Origin: Mariniphaga sp964559175 | GTDB taxonomy: Bacteria; Bacteroidota; Bacteroidia; Bacteroidales; Prolixibacteraceae | Direction: 5' to 3' | Assembly (NCBI GenBank): GCA_964559175.1 | Contig: CAZLGT010000004.1 | Coordinates: 1 to 64,000, forward strand | Length of the DNA stretch: 64,000 nucleotides | Part shown: piece by piece, positions 44,188-51,912 of the stretch | How positions within the stretch are numbered: the first letter of the stretch is position 1 | How the letters are laid out: each line of letters starts with the position of its first letter | Position numbers and translations under genes: made by a program | Notes under the pieces: generated by a model | Seen by the model: only the letters and a program-made list of their open reading frames with translations | Database searches by the model: none | Told to the model about the DNA's origin: nothing

Positions 44188-44550
44188 AAAAGCACTGGAA
44201 AAAGAGGAAATTTAACGTGACGGAAAAAGCAGCGGCAGAACATAAACCGGTAACAAAAACCAGGGATAAAATATGAAGCTGCAAGAAAGAAAAGGTAGAA
44301 AGACTTTACCTGTCCCGTTAAACAGGATTTACATAGAAAGGTGCAATCATTTTCAGAAATTAAATAAATACCGGAAAGAATTTTCAGGAATAAAAAATTA
44401 AATAGTTTTGCAATATAGTAAATGCAAAATAAACATTTACACTTATCAGAAATAGAAGTTAAATCTGTCAAGCTATTCCAGGAAAGGACACTCCCGGTTC
44501 AAGAGGTTACTTTACAATTTTATGTGGCAGAAGTGACAGAAAAAACTGTT

Positions 44551-44622
44551 TTACCGGTACATTTTTTCTCTCAATTCCTTAATTCTGTCGTCCGAAACAT
44601 AATCATCATAATCCATCAGTTT
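44551..44622 (-). pseudogene. 3'-end remnant of an ABC-F gene
   Basis: Read on the minus strand, this 72-bp block encodes KLMDYDDYVSDDRIKELR plus EKMYR and a stop, identical in protein to the last 23 residues of the ABC-F protein at 46300-47913. At the DNA level 6 of 72 bases differ, all at synonymous positions. Upstream of it (above 44622) the frame quickly runs into a stop. It is therefore the tail of a lost second ABC-F copy, or of a divergent allele, about 1.7 kb from the intact gene. Confidence 0.75.
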
Positions 44623-44747
44623 GTTGTTTTTAACGACATACGTCGGTTAATAAAATTCTACTCAATTGTGTGTGTTAAAAATCTAACCGAATTTTATTTG
44701 CGGTAGGAATTTAATTTCGTTTATTTAATTACTTTATTTTGTGTTGA

Positions 44748-44786
44748 TTTTGTGTAATTTTACACAAAAATGACACATAAAATGTG
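44748..44786 (+). promoter_or_regulatory. Two adjacent perfect palindromes, operator-like
   Basis: A 22-bp perfect inverted repeat (arms TTTTGTGTAA and TTACACAAAA around TT, 44748-44769) is followed 4 bp later by a 13-bp inverted repeat (CACAT-AAA-ATGTG, 44774-44786). Both contain TGTG/CACA cores. They look like protein-binding operators, but no intact gene starts within 350 bp, so the target may be the lost gene or the pair at 45156. Confidence 0.4.
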
Positions 44787-44988
44787 ATTACAATGAAAAT
44801 TTTAAAAGAATAAGATTCTCTTTAAACAACCTTCATCATGAAAACGGGTTGATAAATATTCCGGTATTTCTGGCCGACTGGACAAAAAGAATTATTTGAG
44901 ATTTGTTTTTTGTAAATTGTCATTTCTTTTTCAGGAAGTTGCATGGTACGATAAATAACACCGTCTGTTTTAAATCCAGCGGATTTAA

Positions 44989-45132
44989 ATGTTTATAGAA
45001 CATCTGATCCGGAATCCGGAGAAAGAAATCAGCATTGTTCATCTGACATGGGATGAACTGCAGCACCTGCTTTATTTCCCGTTTGAAAGTGAGAAATACC
45101 ATAAGGTACGTGATTTTTTCGTACTTTTGTAA
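44989..45132 (+). CDS. Possible 47-residue ORF or gene remnant
   Basis: ATG 44989 to TAA 45130-45132 encodes a 47-residue acidic peptide (starts MFIEHLIRNPEKEISIVHL, then WDELQHLLYFPFESEKYHK). It has protein-like composition and lies directly in front of the two-gene unit at 45156, but no family was recognised. It could be the C-terminal remainder of a lost gene. A perfect TAnnTTTG box (TACTTTTG) at 45122-45129 overlaps its end and may drive the next gene. Confidence 0.3.
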   Translation: MFIEHLIRNPEKEISIVHLTWDELQHLLYFPFESEKYHKVRDFFVLL

Positions 45133-45155
45133 CGCGACAATTTAAAATAAACAAG

Positions 45156-45614
45156 GTGATGGAATGTGCAACTAAAGACAGGATAAAAAATACCGTTGAC
45201 GAAGTCAGAAGTACTTCATTTGAAGAAAAAATCAACTCATCCGAAGAAAAAATCAATTCTTTTCTCGATGCCATTTTAGATTTTAAAGGGATGCTGGAAG
45301 AAAAAACCACCAAAATTTTAAAATTGGCTGATAAGCTGGAAGAAATTACCTGGTTTACAATTGACGACAACGAATGTTTGATGCTGCTAAACGATTTAAT
45401 TGCACAATCAAAAGACCTTCATTCAACACTGATCCGGAATTACACTCACTTTGCAGCCCTGAAAACAAAAGGAATAGCCAAAGAAGAAGTTAAAGAATAC
45501 AAAGCAGCTATCGACGATTTTAAGGAATCATTCTCCGATCTGGAATCCGTGTTTTTTTACCTGCCGGAATTACCTCAATTTAAAGAAACAACCCGCGAAC
45601 TTTCCCTTTTGTAA
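45156..45614 (+). CDS. Helical protein, putative antitoxin partner of the next gene
   Basis: A 152-residue soluble protein, nearly all alpha-helical and Lys/Glu-rich, with a short internal repeat (EEKINS twice, residues about 22-34) that suggests a coiled coil. It has no signal peptide, no membrane segment and no helix-turn-helix that I can recognise. Its stop codon overlaps the ATG of the downstream gene by one base (TAATG), a layout of translationally coupled pairs such as toxin-antitoxin modules. The gene region is AT-rich and lies amid gene debris, as accessory defence genes often do. Function is not assigned. Confidence 0.65.
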   Translation: MMECATKDRIKNTVDEVRSTSFEEKINSSEEKINSFLDAILDFKGMLEEKTTKILKLADKLEEITWFTIDDNECLMLLNDLIAQSKDLHSTLIRNYTHFAALKTKGIAKEEVKEYKAAIDDFKESFSDLESVFFYLPELPQFKETTRELSLL

Positions 45615-46018
45615 TGCAGATATTTTGCATCGACGAATTCAAAGCAGAATTTGAAAAACTCATTTCAAAAAAGCAATATTCAACCCTTGAAAAAGAAATT
45701 ATCGATTATTTCTTTCACAAAAACACGGATGAACTTTTATCCGGAACCCGGTTGAACAATTCACAAGATACTCCATACATAAAAAAACGAGTACGTGGAA
45801 AAGGCGGGTTTAGGTTATATTTTCTGGTATTAATCAGAAAGGGGAATCTTTACCTTTTGTTTGTTCATCCTAAAACCGGACCTTTCGGAGCTTCAAACAT
45901 AACCGATGAATCAAAAGCTATGCTATACAAAAATGTATTACAGGCAATAAAAAACAACGATCTGTATTTACTTGAATTAGATAAAAAACAAAAGCACCTA
46001 ATATTTTTAAGAAAATAA
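45614..46018 (+). CDS. RelE/HigB-like small protein, putative toxin
   Basis: A 134-residue basic protein. The C-terminal half has the pattern of RelE/HigB-type mRNA interferases: basic K-K-R-V-R-G-K-G-G-F-R-L-Y-F-L-V-L then N-L-Y-L-L-F-V-H-P-K-T-G and I-T-D-E-S-K-A-M-L-Y near residues 57-110, close to the G-K-x-G-G-x-R-x-x-Y ... Y-L-L-x-x-x-x-K pattern. The N-terminal half is helical. It is longer than typical RelE (about 95 residues). The start overlaps the stop of the upstream helical protein by one base. A toxin-antitoxin function is inference. Confidence 0.65.
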   Translation: MQIFCIDEFKAEFEKLISKKQYSTLEKEIIDYFFHKNTDELLSGTRLNNSQDTPYIKKRVRGKGGFRLYFLVLIRKGNLYLLFVHPKTGPFGASNITDESKAMLYKNVLQAIKNNDLYLLELDKKQKHLIFLRK

Positions 46019-46126
46019 AACTGAATTTTTCAACCACAATTATAAAATCTCCCCATTCCGTCCGGTTTTTCCCGACCAGTTCCCGGCCAGGGTCGAACTT
46101 AACGTAAAAAAATATATTTTTGCAAC

Positions 46127-46288
46127 ATGAAGTGTAGTTTTATCATATTGAAAGCATTTCTGGAAGATTATCCAAAAGCAAAAGCCATTGTAGTTTCGCT
46201 CGACAAATACCCCAGAATTCTGAATGGAGTTGAAATAATTCCGGCAGGGCAATTTTTAAAGGCACTGTGGAATACTGAAATTGTTTGA
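46127..46288 (+). pseudogene. C-terminal fragment of a DUF4143 AAA+ ATPase
   Basis: A 53-codon frame (ATG 46127, TGA 46286-46288) reads LKAFLEDYPKAKAIVVS, then VEIIPAGQFLKALW. This is the terminal region of the ATP-binding DUF4143 family, where a nuclease-like domain ends in a K-A-F-x-x-x-Y-P-x-A-x-x-x pattern followed by G-V-x-x-x-P-x-x-x-F-L. The ATPase, the Walker motifs and most of the nuclease-like domain are missing. It is most likely a deletion remnant. Confidence 0.6.
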
Positions 46289-46299
46289 TTGCTTTAATT

Positions 46300-47913
46300 T
46301 TACCTGTACATCTTCTCTCTTAATTCCTTAATCCTGTCATCCGAAACATAATCATCATAATCCATCAGTTTGTCGATGATGCCGTTTGGAGTGAGCTCGA
46401 TGATGCGGTTGCAGGTAGATTGAATAAATTCATGGTCGTGCGACGACATAAAAACATTTCCCGGGTATTTTACCAGGTTGTTGTTAAACGCCTGAATCGA
46501 TTCCAAATCGAGGTGATTGGTTGGAGTGTCGAGGATTAAAACATTTGGATTCAGCAACATCATTTTTGAAATCATGCAGCGCATTTTTTCACCGCCCGAC
46601 AATACTTCCACTTTTTTATGCACCTCCTCGCGGGCAAATAACATTTTTCCCAGGTAGCTCATAATGTAATAATCAGTGGTGTCGGTTGTAAACTGGCAAA
46701 ACCAGTCGAAAAGGCTCAGTTCGCTTCTGAAAAAACCAGCATTATCCAAAGGTAACCAGGCGGATGTAATGGTTTGCCCCCATTGAAACGTACCCGAATC
46801 CGCTTGTTTTTTTCCGTTGATGATTTCGAAAAATGCCGTCATTGCCCGCGGGTCTTTCGACAGAAAGATGATTTTATCGCCTTTGTTTGCCACAAATTCC
46901 ACATCTTTAAAAAGTACGGTGCCATCCATGCTGGCGCTCAACCCGTGAACATCGAGAATTTTATCGCCCGCTTCACGTTCCGGAGTGAAAATAATGCCGG
47001 GGTATTTTCGCGTTGATGGCTCAATGTCTTCAATGTTAAGCTTCTCAATCATTTTTTTACGGCTGGTGGCCTGCTTCGATTTTTTCACGTTTGCACTAAA
47101 CCGGGAAATGAATTCCTGCAGTTCGGCCTTTTTCTCTTCCGCTTTTTTGTTTTGTGCTTTTTGCTGCCGCAATGCCAGCTGGCTGCTCTGGTACCAGAAA
47201 CTGTAGTTTCCCGCAAATAATTTTATTTTTCCGTAGTCGATATCGACCGTATGTGTACTGACGGCATCCAGAAAGTGACGGTCGTGCGAAACCACCAGCA
47301 CTGTATTTTCATACTCCGAAAGGTAATTCTCCAGCCACGAAACAGTTTCCAAATCGAGATCGTTGGTGGGTTCATCGAGCAGCAGGTTATCCGGTTTTCC
47401 AAAAAGCGCCTGGGCCAGTAAAATCCGCACCTTTTGTTTTCCGCTCATATCTTTCATCAGCGTGTAGTGAAATTCCTCGCTTATTCCCAGGTTGCTTAAT
47501 AAAATAGCAGCATCGCTTTCGGCATTCCAGCCGTCCATTTCTCCAAATATTTGTTCGAGGTCGGCAGCTTTCATTCCATCTTCATCCGAAAAATCGGGTT
47601 TGGAATACAAAGCTTCCTTCTCCTGCATAATTTTCCAAAGTTGCGAATGGCCTTTCAAAACCGCATGAATAACCGAATCCTCATCAAAGGCAAAATGGTC
47701 CTGGCTCAGTACTGAAAGCCGCTCGCCGGAGCCCAAACTAATCTGGCCTGAAGTGGCGTCGATTTCTCCTGAAATGGCTTTCAAAAAAGTAGATTTTCCT
47801 GCCCCGTTTGCGCCGATAATGCCGTAGCAGTTTCCTGCCGTAAATTTCAGGTTCACATCCTGAAACAACACTCTTTTCCCAAACTGTATCTTTAAATTTG
47901 CAACTGTAATCAT
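46300..47913 (-). CDS. ABC-F family protein (YbiT-like) with degenerate second ATP site
   Basis: A 537-residue soluble protein of two ABC domains joined by a charged linker (RFSANVKKSKQATSRKKMIEK, near 255-275). ABC-F proteins act on the ribosome, not in transport. ATG 47913 is chosen from homology (MITVANLKIQFGKRVLFQDV) and because a promoter box at 47968 excludes the ATG at 47970. Domain 1 has Walker A G-A-N-G-A-G-K-S-T (near 34) and L-L-L-D-E-P-T-N-D-L-D (near 190). In domain 2 the Walker A is replaced by F-L-S-K-D-P-R-A-M-T-A-F (near 355), while L-S-G-G-E-K and L-I-L-D-T-P-T-N-H-L-D are kept. The end DYDDYVSDDRIKELREKMYR is typical of Bacteroidota copies. Confidence 0.9.
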   Translation of the reverse strand: MITVANLKIQFGKRVLFQDVNLKFTAGNCYGIIGANGAGKSTFLKAISGEIDATSGQISLGSGERLSVLSQDHFAFDEDSVIHAVLKGHSQLWKIMQEKEALYSKPDFSDEDGMKAADLEQIFGEMDGWNAESDAAILLSNLGISEEFHYTLMKDMSGKQKVRILLAQALFGKPDNLLLDEPTNDLDLETVSWLENYLSEYENTVLVVSHDRHFLDAVSTHTVDIDYGKIKLFAGNYSFWYQSSQLALRQQKAQNKKAEEKKAELQEFISRFSANVKKSKQATSRKKMIEKLNIEDIEPSTRKYPGIIFTPEREAGDKILDVHGLSASMDGTVLFKDVEFVANKGDKIIFLSKDPRAMTAFFEIINGKKQADSGTFQWGQTITSAWLPLDNAGFFRSELSLFDWFCQFTTDTTDYYIMSYLGKMLFAREEVHKKVEVLSGGEKMRCMISKMMLLNPNVLILDTPTNHLDLESIQAFNNNLVKYPGNVFMSSHDHEFIQSTCNRIIELTPNGIIDKLMDYDDYVSDDRIKELREKMYR

Positions 47914-47967
47914 TCGAATAAATTGATATAAACTGTTTTTTACTTTTCCTTCTTTTGAAAAAGTGTG

Positions 47968-47975
47968 CAAACGTA
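47968..47975 (-). promoter_or_regulatory. -7 promoter box of the ABC-F gene
   Basis: On the minus strand TACGTTTG is a perfect TAnnTTTG box; transcription would start near 47961, giving a leader of about 48 nt to ATG 47913. A good -33 box 19 bp upstream was not found. Confidence 0.4.
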
Positions 47976-48295
47976 GTGATTAAAATGGTTTAACTACGCC
48001 AAAAAAAGGAATTCCGGGAATTGATAACATTGAAGTTAACCCGTTGATAATTAATAGTTGTGTTTGTCAGAACCACAAGGAATAAAAACGGTACTCCCTC
48101 ACCTAATCCCATGGGGTATAATCATTCCGGCAGGGTTGAAAACGGCAAACCCGACCTGTGTCCATTTTGCTGAAGCCATGGTTCTCAGTTTTTCAGAGAA
48201 TAGATCTCAAAGATTTTACAGCCTTTCAAATCAAATATTGACAGAAAAGAAAGTAAATTTTTTAAATTCAACCTTTTAAATTCAACCATAAAAAT
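47976..48295 (+). other. Intergenic region with a tandem 14-bp repeat
   Basis: No gene is seen between the ABC-F gene and the amidohydrolase gene. Directly before the ATG at 48296 two identical copies of TTTTAAATTCAACC lie in tandem (48260-48273 and 48274-48287). The rest contains no clear hairpin or protein remnant. Confidence 0.6.
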
Positions 48296-49360
48296 ATGAA
48301 AACTCAACTTTTGTGCCTGACAATTATCGCCTTAGCATTTTTCTCATGTCAAAAAAATAAGTATTACTCACTGGAAGATTTTTTGAAAGTGGAAAAAACC
48401 GATGCGCATTACCACATATACACCGACAGGGAAAATTCTGTGGAACAGGCGCAAAAAGATAATTTCAGGCTGCTCAATATCAATACATATTCCGATAACT
48501 GCGAGCGTGTGGTGGAAGCACACCAGTGGCTGAAATCATTGAAACAGCAATTTCCTGAAACCGTTGAATTCACAGCAACTTTTTGCCTGGATGGCTGGGA
48601 CGAACCGGGCTGGGTGGAAAATACCATTGCATGGATTGACCAGTGTGTGGCCGATGGCGCCATTGCCGTGAAGGTATGGAAAAACATTGGGATGGAATTT
48701 CGGGACAAAGACAGTCTGTTGATAATGATTGATGATTTGCAGTTTTATCCTGTTTTTCAGCATCTTGCAGAGAATGGGATTCCGTTAGTGGGACATCTTG
48801 GTGAACCCAAAAACTGCTGGCTTCCGCTGGAAGAAATGACCACTAAAAACGACAGCAACTATTTTGCAAATAATCCACAGTACCACATGTACCTGCATCC
48901 TGAATACCCATCGTACGAAGAACAAATGGCAGCCCGTGACCGGTTACTGGAAAAACATCCCGACCTGATTTTTATTGGCTGCCACCTGGCCAGCCTCGAG
49001 TGGAGCGTGGATGAAATGGCAGCTTTTCTCGATCGTTTTCCCAATGCCGCCATGGACATGTCTGCACGCATGGGACAACTGTTTTACCAGACCGTTGAAA
49101 ACCGGGAGAAGGTGCGGGATTTTTTCATCAACCACCAGGACCGTCTGATGTACGGTACCGATGTAATTGATCGGGGCCGGGAAAAGGAGGCTTTTCAAAA
49201 CCGGTTACACCAAACCTGGCTTTCCGACTGGGAATACTTGGTTACCAACAACAAAATGACCAGCAGCTTAATCGACGGTGAATTCCGCGGCCTTAAACTT
49301 CCCAAAGAGGTGGTGGATAAAATTTATGCAGCGAATGTTAAAAAGTGGTACGGGCTTTAA
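48296..49360 (+). CDS. Amidohydrolase-family (TIM-barrel) lipoprotein
   Basis: A 354-residue lipoprotein (lipobox LAFFSC, Cys near 18) of the Amidohydrolase_2 metal-dependent group. Metal-ligand elements are D-A-H-Y-H near residue 37, a V-K-V-W-K segment near 124, G-H-L-G-E near 163, G-C-H-L-A-S near 226 and Y-G-T-D near 282. Members hydrolyse or decarboxylate small carboxylates and lactones. Export to the periplasm or outer membrane is unusual for the family, as most are cytoplasmic. The substrate is not evident; neighbours are an ABC-F gene and a convergent TolC gene 11 bp away. Confidence 0.8.
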   Translation: MKTQLLCLTIIALAFFSCQKNKYYSLEDFLKVEKTDAHYHIYTDRENSVEQAQKDNFRLLNINTYSDNCERVVEAHQWLKSLKQQFPETVEFTATFCLDGWDEPGWVENTIAWIDQCVADGAIAVKVWKNIGMEFRDKDSLLIMIDDLQFYPVFQHLAENGIPLVGHLGEPKNCWLPLEEMTTKNDSNYFANNPQYHMYLHPEYPSYEEQMAARDRLLEKHPDLIFIGCHLASLEWSVDEMAAFLDRFPNAAMDMSARMGQLFYQTVENREKVRDFFINHQDRLMYGTDVIDRGREKEAFQNRLHQTWLSDWEYLVTNNKMTSSLIDGEFRGLKLPKEVVDKIYAANVKKWYGL

Positions 49361-49371
49361 GTGATTGATTC

Positions 49372-50706
49372 TTATAATTCGATCGGCACCCCGTTGTAAA
49401 AATCCAGAATTTTTGCACGGAAAATGTATTCGTACCTGGCCTGTAACAGTTCCGACTGAGCTACGGTGAGGTAATTTTTACTCTGGTTGTACTCAACGGT
49501 ATTCATCATTCCCACATTAAATTTCTCTTCGGCATAACGGAATGCCTCTTCAGTTGATTTTACCGCTTTCTCACTCGAAAGATACCGGTTAAGCGCTGCC
49601 AGCGCATTGGTGTAGGCCTGTTCAATGTCTTTGCGCAACATATTCCGGGCAGTTTGCAGGCGGTATTCATAGTCGGCAATTTGCAGTTTGGCATTTGAAA
49701 CACCGTTTTTTACCTGGAAGCGGTTAAAAATGGGAATATTCAGGTTCAATCCGAATCCATACCGGCCGTTGCTTTTGAACTGTTCGCTGAATGATAGTTG
49801 TTGAAATTCACTGTTTAGAATATTGAAATACTGGTTGTTGTAGTTTGCACCAAGACTTAAGGTAGGATAGTTGTAACCTTTGGCAATATCCAGTTGCCGG
49901 CGGGCACTTTCCACCCGGAGTTGGGCAGCTTTAATTTCAGGTCGAACGTGCATGGCGTTTTGAAATACGTCGAACGAATTGGACATGGTAACGTTGGCTT
50001 TTATTTCGGGCAGTTTGGGTTGTTCAATTTTGAAACTTTTTTCCACGGGCAGCTCCAGCAACTGATAAAGATTGAGGTAGGCAAGCTGCACCCGGTTCTG
50101 GTCGTTTACCAGTTGCAACTCTTCGCGTGCCAGTTGTGCTTCAATTTCGAGCAGGGCGCCCCGCGCCAGACTGCCGGCATCCACCAATTTTCCGGTACGT
50201 TCAATTTGTTGTTTTGTTACTTCCATCTGGGCTTCGGCAATCAGCGACAACTCTTCGGCAAACAGAATTTCGAGATACGAAGCTGCAATGTTAAGAATCA
50301 AGTCATCTTTGGCTTTTTGCATATCCTGAATGGCTGCCCGTAAATCGAGCTCACTTTGTTTTATTGTATTTTGCAAGGTGAAGCCGTTAAAGACCGTGAT
50401 ATTCGACTGAAGGTAACCGTTTAACTGTGTGGAGTTTACATTTTCGTAAACATTGTCGTTGTTCAGCGAGCGGCCAAAGCTGTAATTGTTTGAAGCGCCG
50501 GCATTCAGGTTGGGCAACCGGTCGGACTTGGCCTGATGAACCATGTTTTCATTGTATTGGGTGTTTAAACCCTGCTGTTTTATCTGAATGTTGTTTTCCA
50601 ACGCATAATCGATGCATTCCTGTAACGACCATAAGTTTTGAGCGTGCAAAACCTGTGCTGAAAACATGAAAATAATTCCTGTAAAAAATGCAATTGTTTT
50701 TTTCAT
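49372..50706 (-). CDS. TolC-family outer-membrane efflux protein
   Basis: A 444-residue outer-membrane channel with signal peptide (FFTGIIFMFSAQVLHAQ) and two OEP repeats of long helices. Typical features are the N-terminal L-Q-E-C-I-D-Y-A-L-E-N-N near residue 28, A-x-x-x-L-P-N-L near 60 and a second-repeat N-L-N-I-P-I-F-N near 320. It forms the exit duct of a tripartite pump with the adaptor and the two permeases encoded upstream. Last gene of the five-gene operon 55453-49372. Confidence 0.92.
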   Translation of the reverse strand: MKKTIAFFTGIIFMFSAQVLHAQNLWSLQECIDYALENNIQIKQQGLNTQYNENMVHQAKSDRLPNLNAGASNNYSFGRSLNNDNVYENVNSTQLNGYLQSNITVFNGFTLQNTIKQSELDLRAAIQDMQKAKDDLILNIAASYLEILFAEELSLIAEAQMEVTKQQIERTGKLVDAGSLARGALLEIEAQLAREELQLVNDQNRVQLAYLNLYQLLELPVEKSFKIEQPKLPEIKANVTMSNSFDVFQNAMHVRPEIKAAQLRVESARRQLDIAKGYNYPTLSLGANYNNQYFNILNSEFQQLSFSEQFKSNGRYGFGLNLNIPIFNRFQVKNGVSNAKLQIADYEYRLQTARNMLRKDIEQAYTNALAALNRYLSSEKAVKSTEEAFRYAEEKFNVGMMNTVEYNQSKNYLTVAQSELLQARYEYIFRAKILDFYNGVPIEL

Positions 50707-50754
50707 TTTATCTTGTTTTATATCAGGCTAAATTAATTAACCAGCGTTAACTGG

Positions 50755-51879
50755 TTATCCCTGGTTTGCTTTTTCTTCTTTCAGTTTTTTCGGGTCAATT
50801 TTTTCCCCTTTTACTTTGTCTTCTTCATTTAATCCGGCAGTAATTTCAATATTAATGCCATCAGACAGGCCGGTTTTCACAAGCCGTTTTTCAAACTGCT
50901 GTTCAGTTTGGGTCTGAACTTCAACAAACGACGAATCGTTTTCAAACTTCAGCAATCCCTCGGGAATAACCAGAACGCTGTCTTTTTTATCCAGTACAAT
51001 GTTGGCATTGGCGCTGTACCCCGACCGAATAAATTGTCCTTCCATTAGCTGAACGCTGGCTTTTATTTCAAACTGAATGGCGCCGTTTTCTTCCACCCCT
51101 TTGGGCGAAATGTATTCCAGCTCAGCCAAAAACTTTTCTTTTTCAATGGCGCCAATTTCCAATTCAATGGGCATTCCGGTACTTATCTTTCCTACTTCAG
51201 TTTCGTCCACCTTGCCTTCAAAAATCATATCGTTCATGTTGGCAACAGTGGCAATGGTTGTACCGTCGTTAAAGGTGTTCGACTGAATGACCGAGTTGCC
51301 CACTTTCACCGGAACATCCAGCACAGTACCCGTAATTGTTGAACGCACAAGCGTATTAGTAGTGGTTTCTGCCTTTTTTGTTACACCGTTTTTAATTAAT
51401 TCGAGGTTATTTTCTGCAGCGGTGAGTTCTTCTTTGGACGAATCGTAAGCCACTTTGGCATTTTTATACTCTTCATAAGAAATTACATTTTTGTCGAACA
51501 GGCCCTGCTGGCGCTCAAAATCGTTTTTGGCATCTTCAAAATTGATTTTTGCCCGGTTAAGTCGTGTTTCAGCTGTATTGAGCGTAACCATATCAGGAAT
51601 AATTTTGATGCGGGCAACTACCTGGTCTTTTTCCACTTTGTCGCCGGCTTCCACAAACAGTTCGTCAATAATCCCTGAAACCTGCGGTTTAATGTCGATT
51701 TCGAACCGCGGAACCACCGAACCGGTGGCAACGGTTTTTTTAATTACATTGCTAACAAACGGGTTTTTTGTTTCAAAAACATCCGGTTTCTTTTTTGATT
51801 TGTTGTAGAGGAAGAAAAGGGTTCCCCCGAAGGCCCCTATTAAAATCACAATTCCGATAATTCTGAATACTTTTTTCAT
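50755..51879 (-). CDS. MacA-like periplasmic adaptor (HlyD/RND-adaptor family)
   Basis: A 374-residue membrane-fusion protein with an N-terminal membrane anchor (IIGIVILIGAFGGTLFF, residues about 8-25). It has lipoyl half-motifs (VSGIIDELFVEAGDKVEKDQ near 68 and STITGTVLDVPVKVGNSV near 188) around an alpha-helical hairpin, then a beta-barrel domain. It couples the inner-membrane ABC permease to the TolC channel. It lies between the permeases and tolC in the same operon. The C-terminus ends in a Lys/Glu-rich tail. Confidence 0.92.
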   Translation of the reverse strand: MKKVFRIIGIVILIGAFGGTLFFLYNKSKKKPDVFETKNPFVSNVIKKTVATGSVVPRFEIDIKPQVSGIIDELFVEAGDKVEKDQVVARIKIIPDMVTLNTAETRLNRAKINFEDAKNDFERQQGLFDKNVISYEEYKNAKVAYDSSKEELTAAENNLELIKNGVTKKAETTTNTLVRSTITGTVLDVPVKVGNSVIQSNTFNDGTTIATVANMNDMIFEGKVDETEVGKISTGMPIELEIGAIEKEKFLAELEYISPKGVEENGAIQFEIKASVQLMEGQFIRSGYSANANIVLDKKDSVLVIPEGLLKFENDSSFVEVQTQTEQQFEKRLVKTGLSDGINIEITAGLNEEDKVKGEKIDPKKLKEEKANQG

Positions 51880-51912
51880 GACTTGTTGTTTTTAATTGTT
51901 TCGTTTTCTGTT

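Larger units (their letters stand above)
44188..45155 (+). other. 968-bp AT-rich gap of gene debris
   Basis: No convincing intact gene. It contains a 42-codon frame at about 44274-44402 with no recognisable family, a remnant of an ABC-F gene (44551-44622, minus), two palindromes (44748-44786), a 21-bp hairpin with 9-bp arms TTTAAATCC/GGATTTAAA at 44969-44989, and a 47-codon frame at 44989-45132. The composition is clearly more AT-rich than the PUL and the flanking ABC-F gene. Confidence 0.6.
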
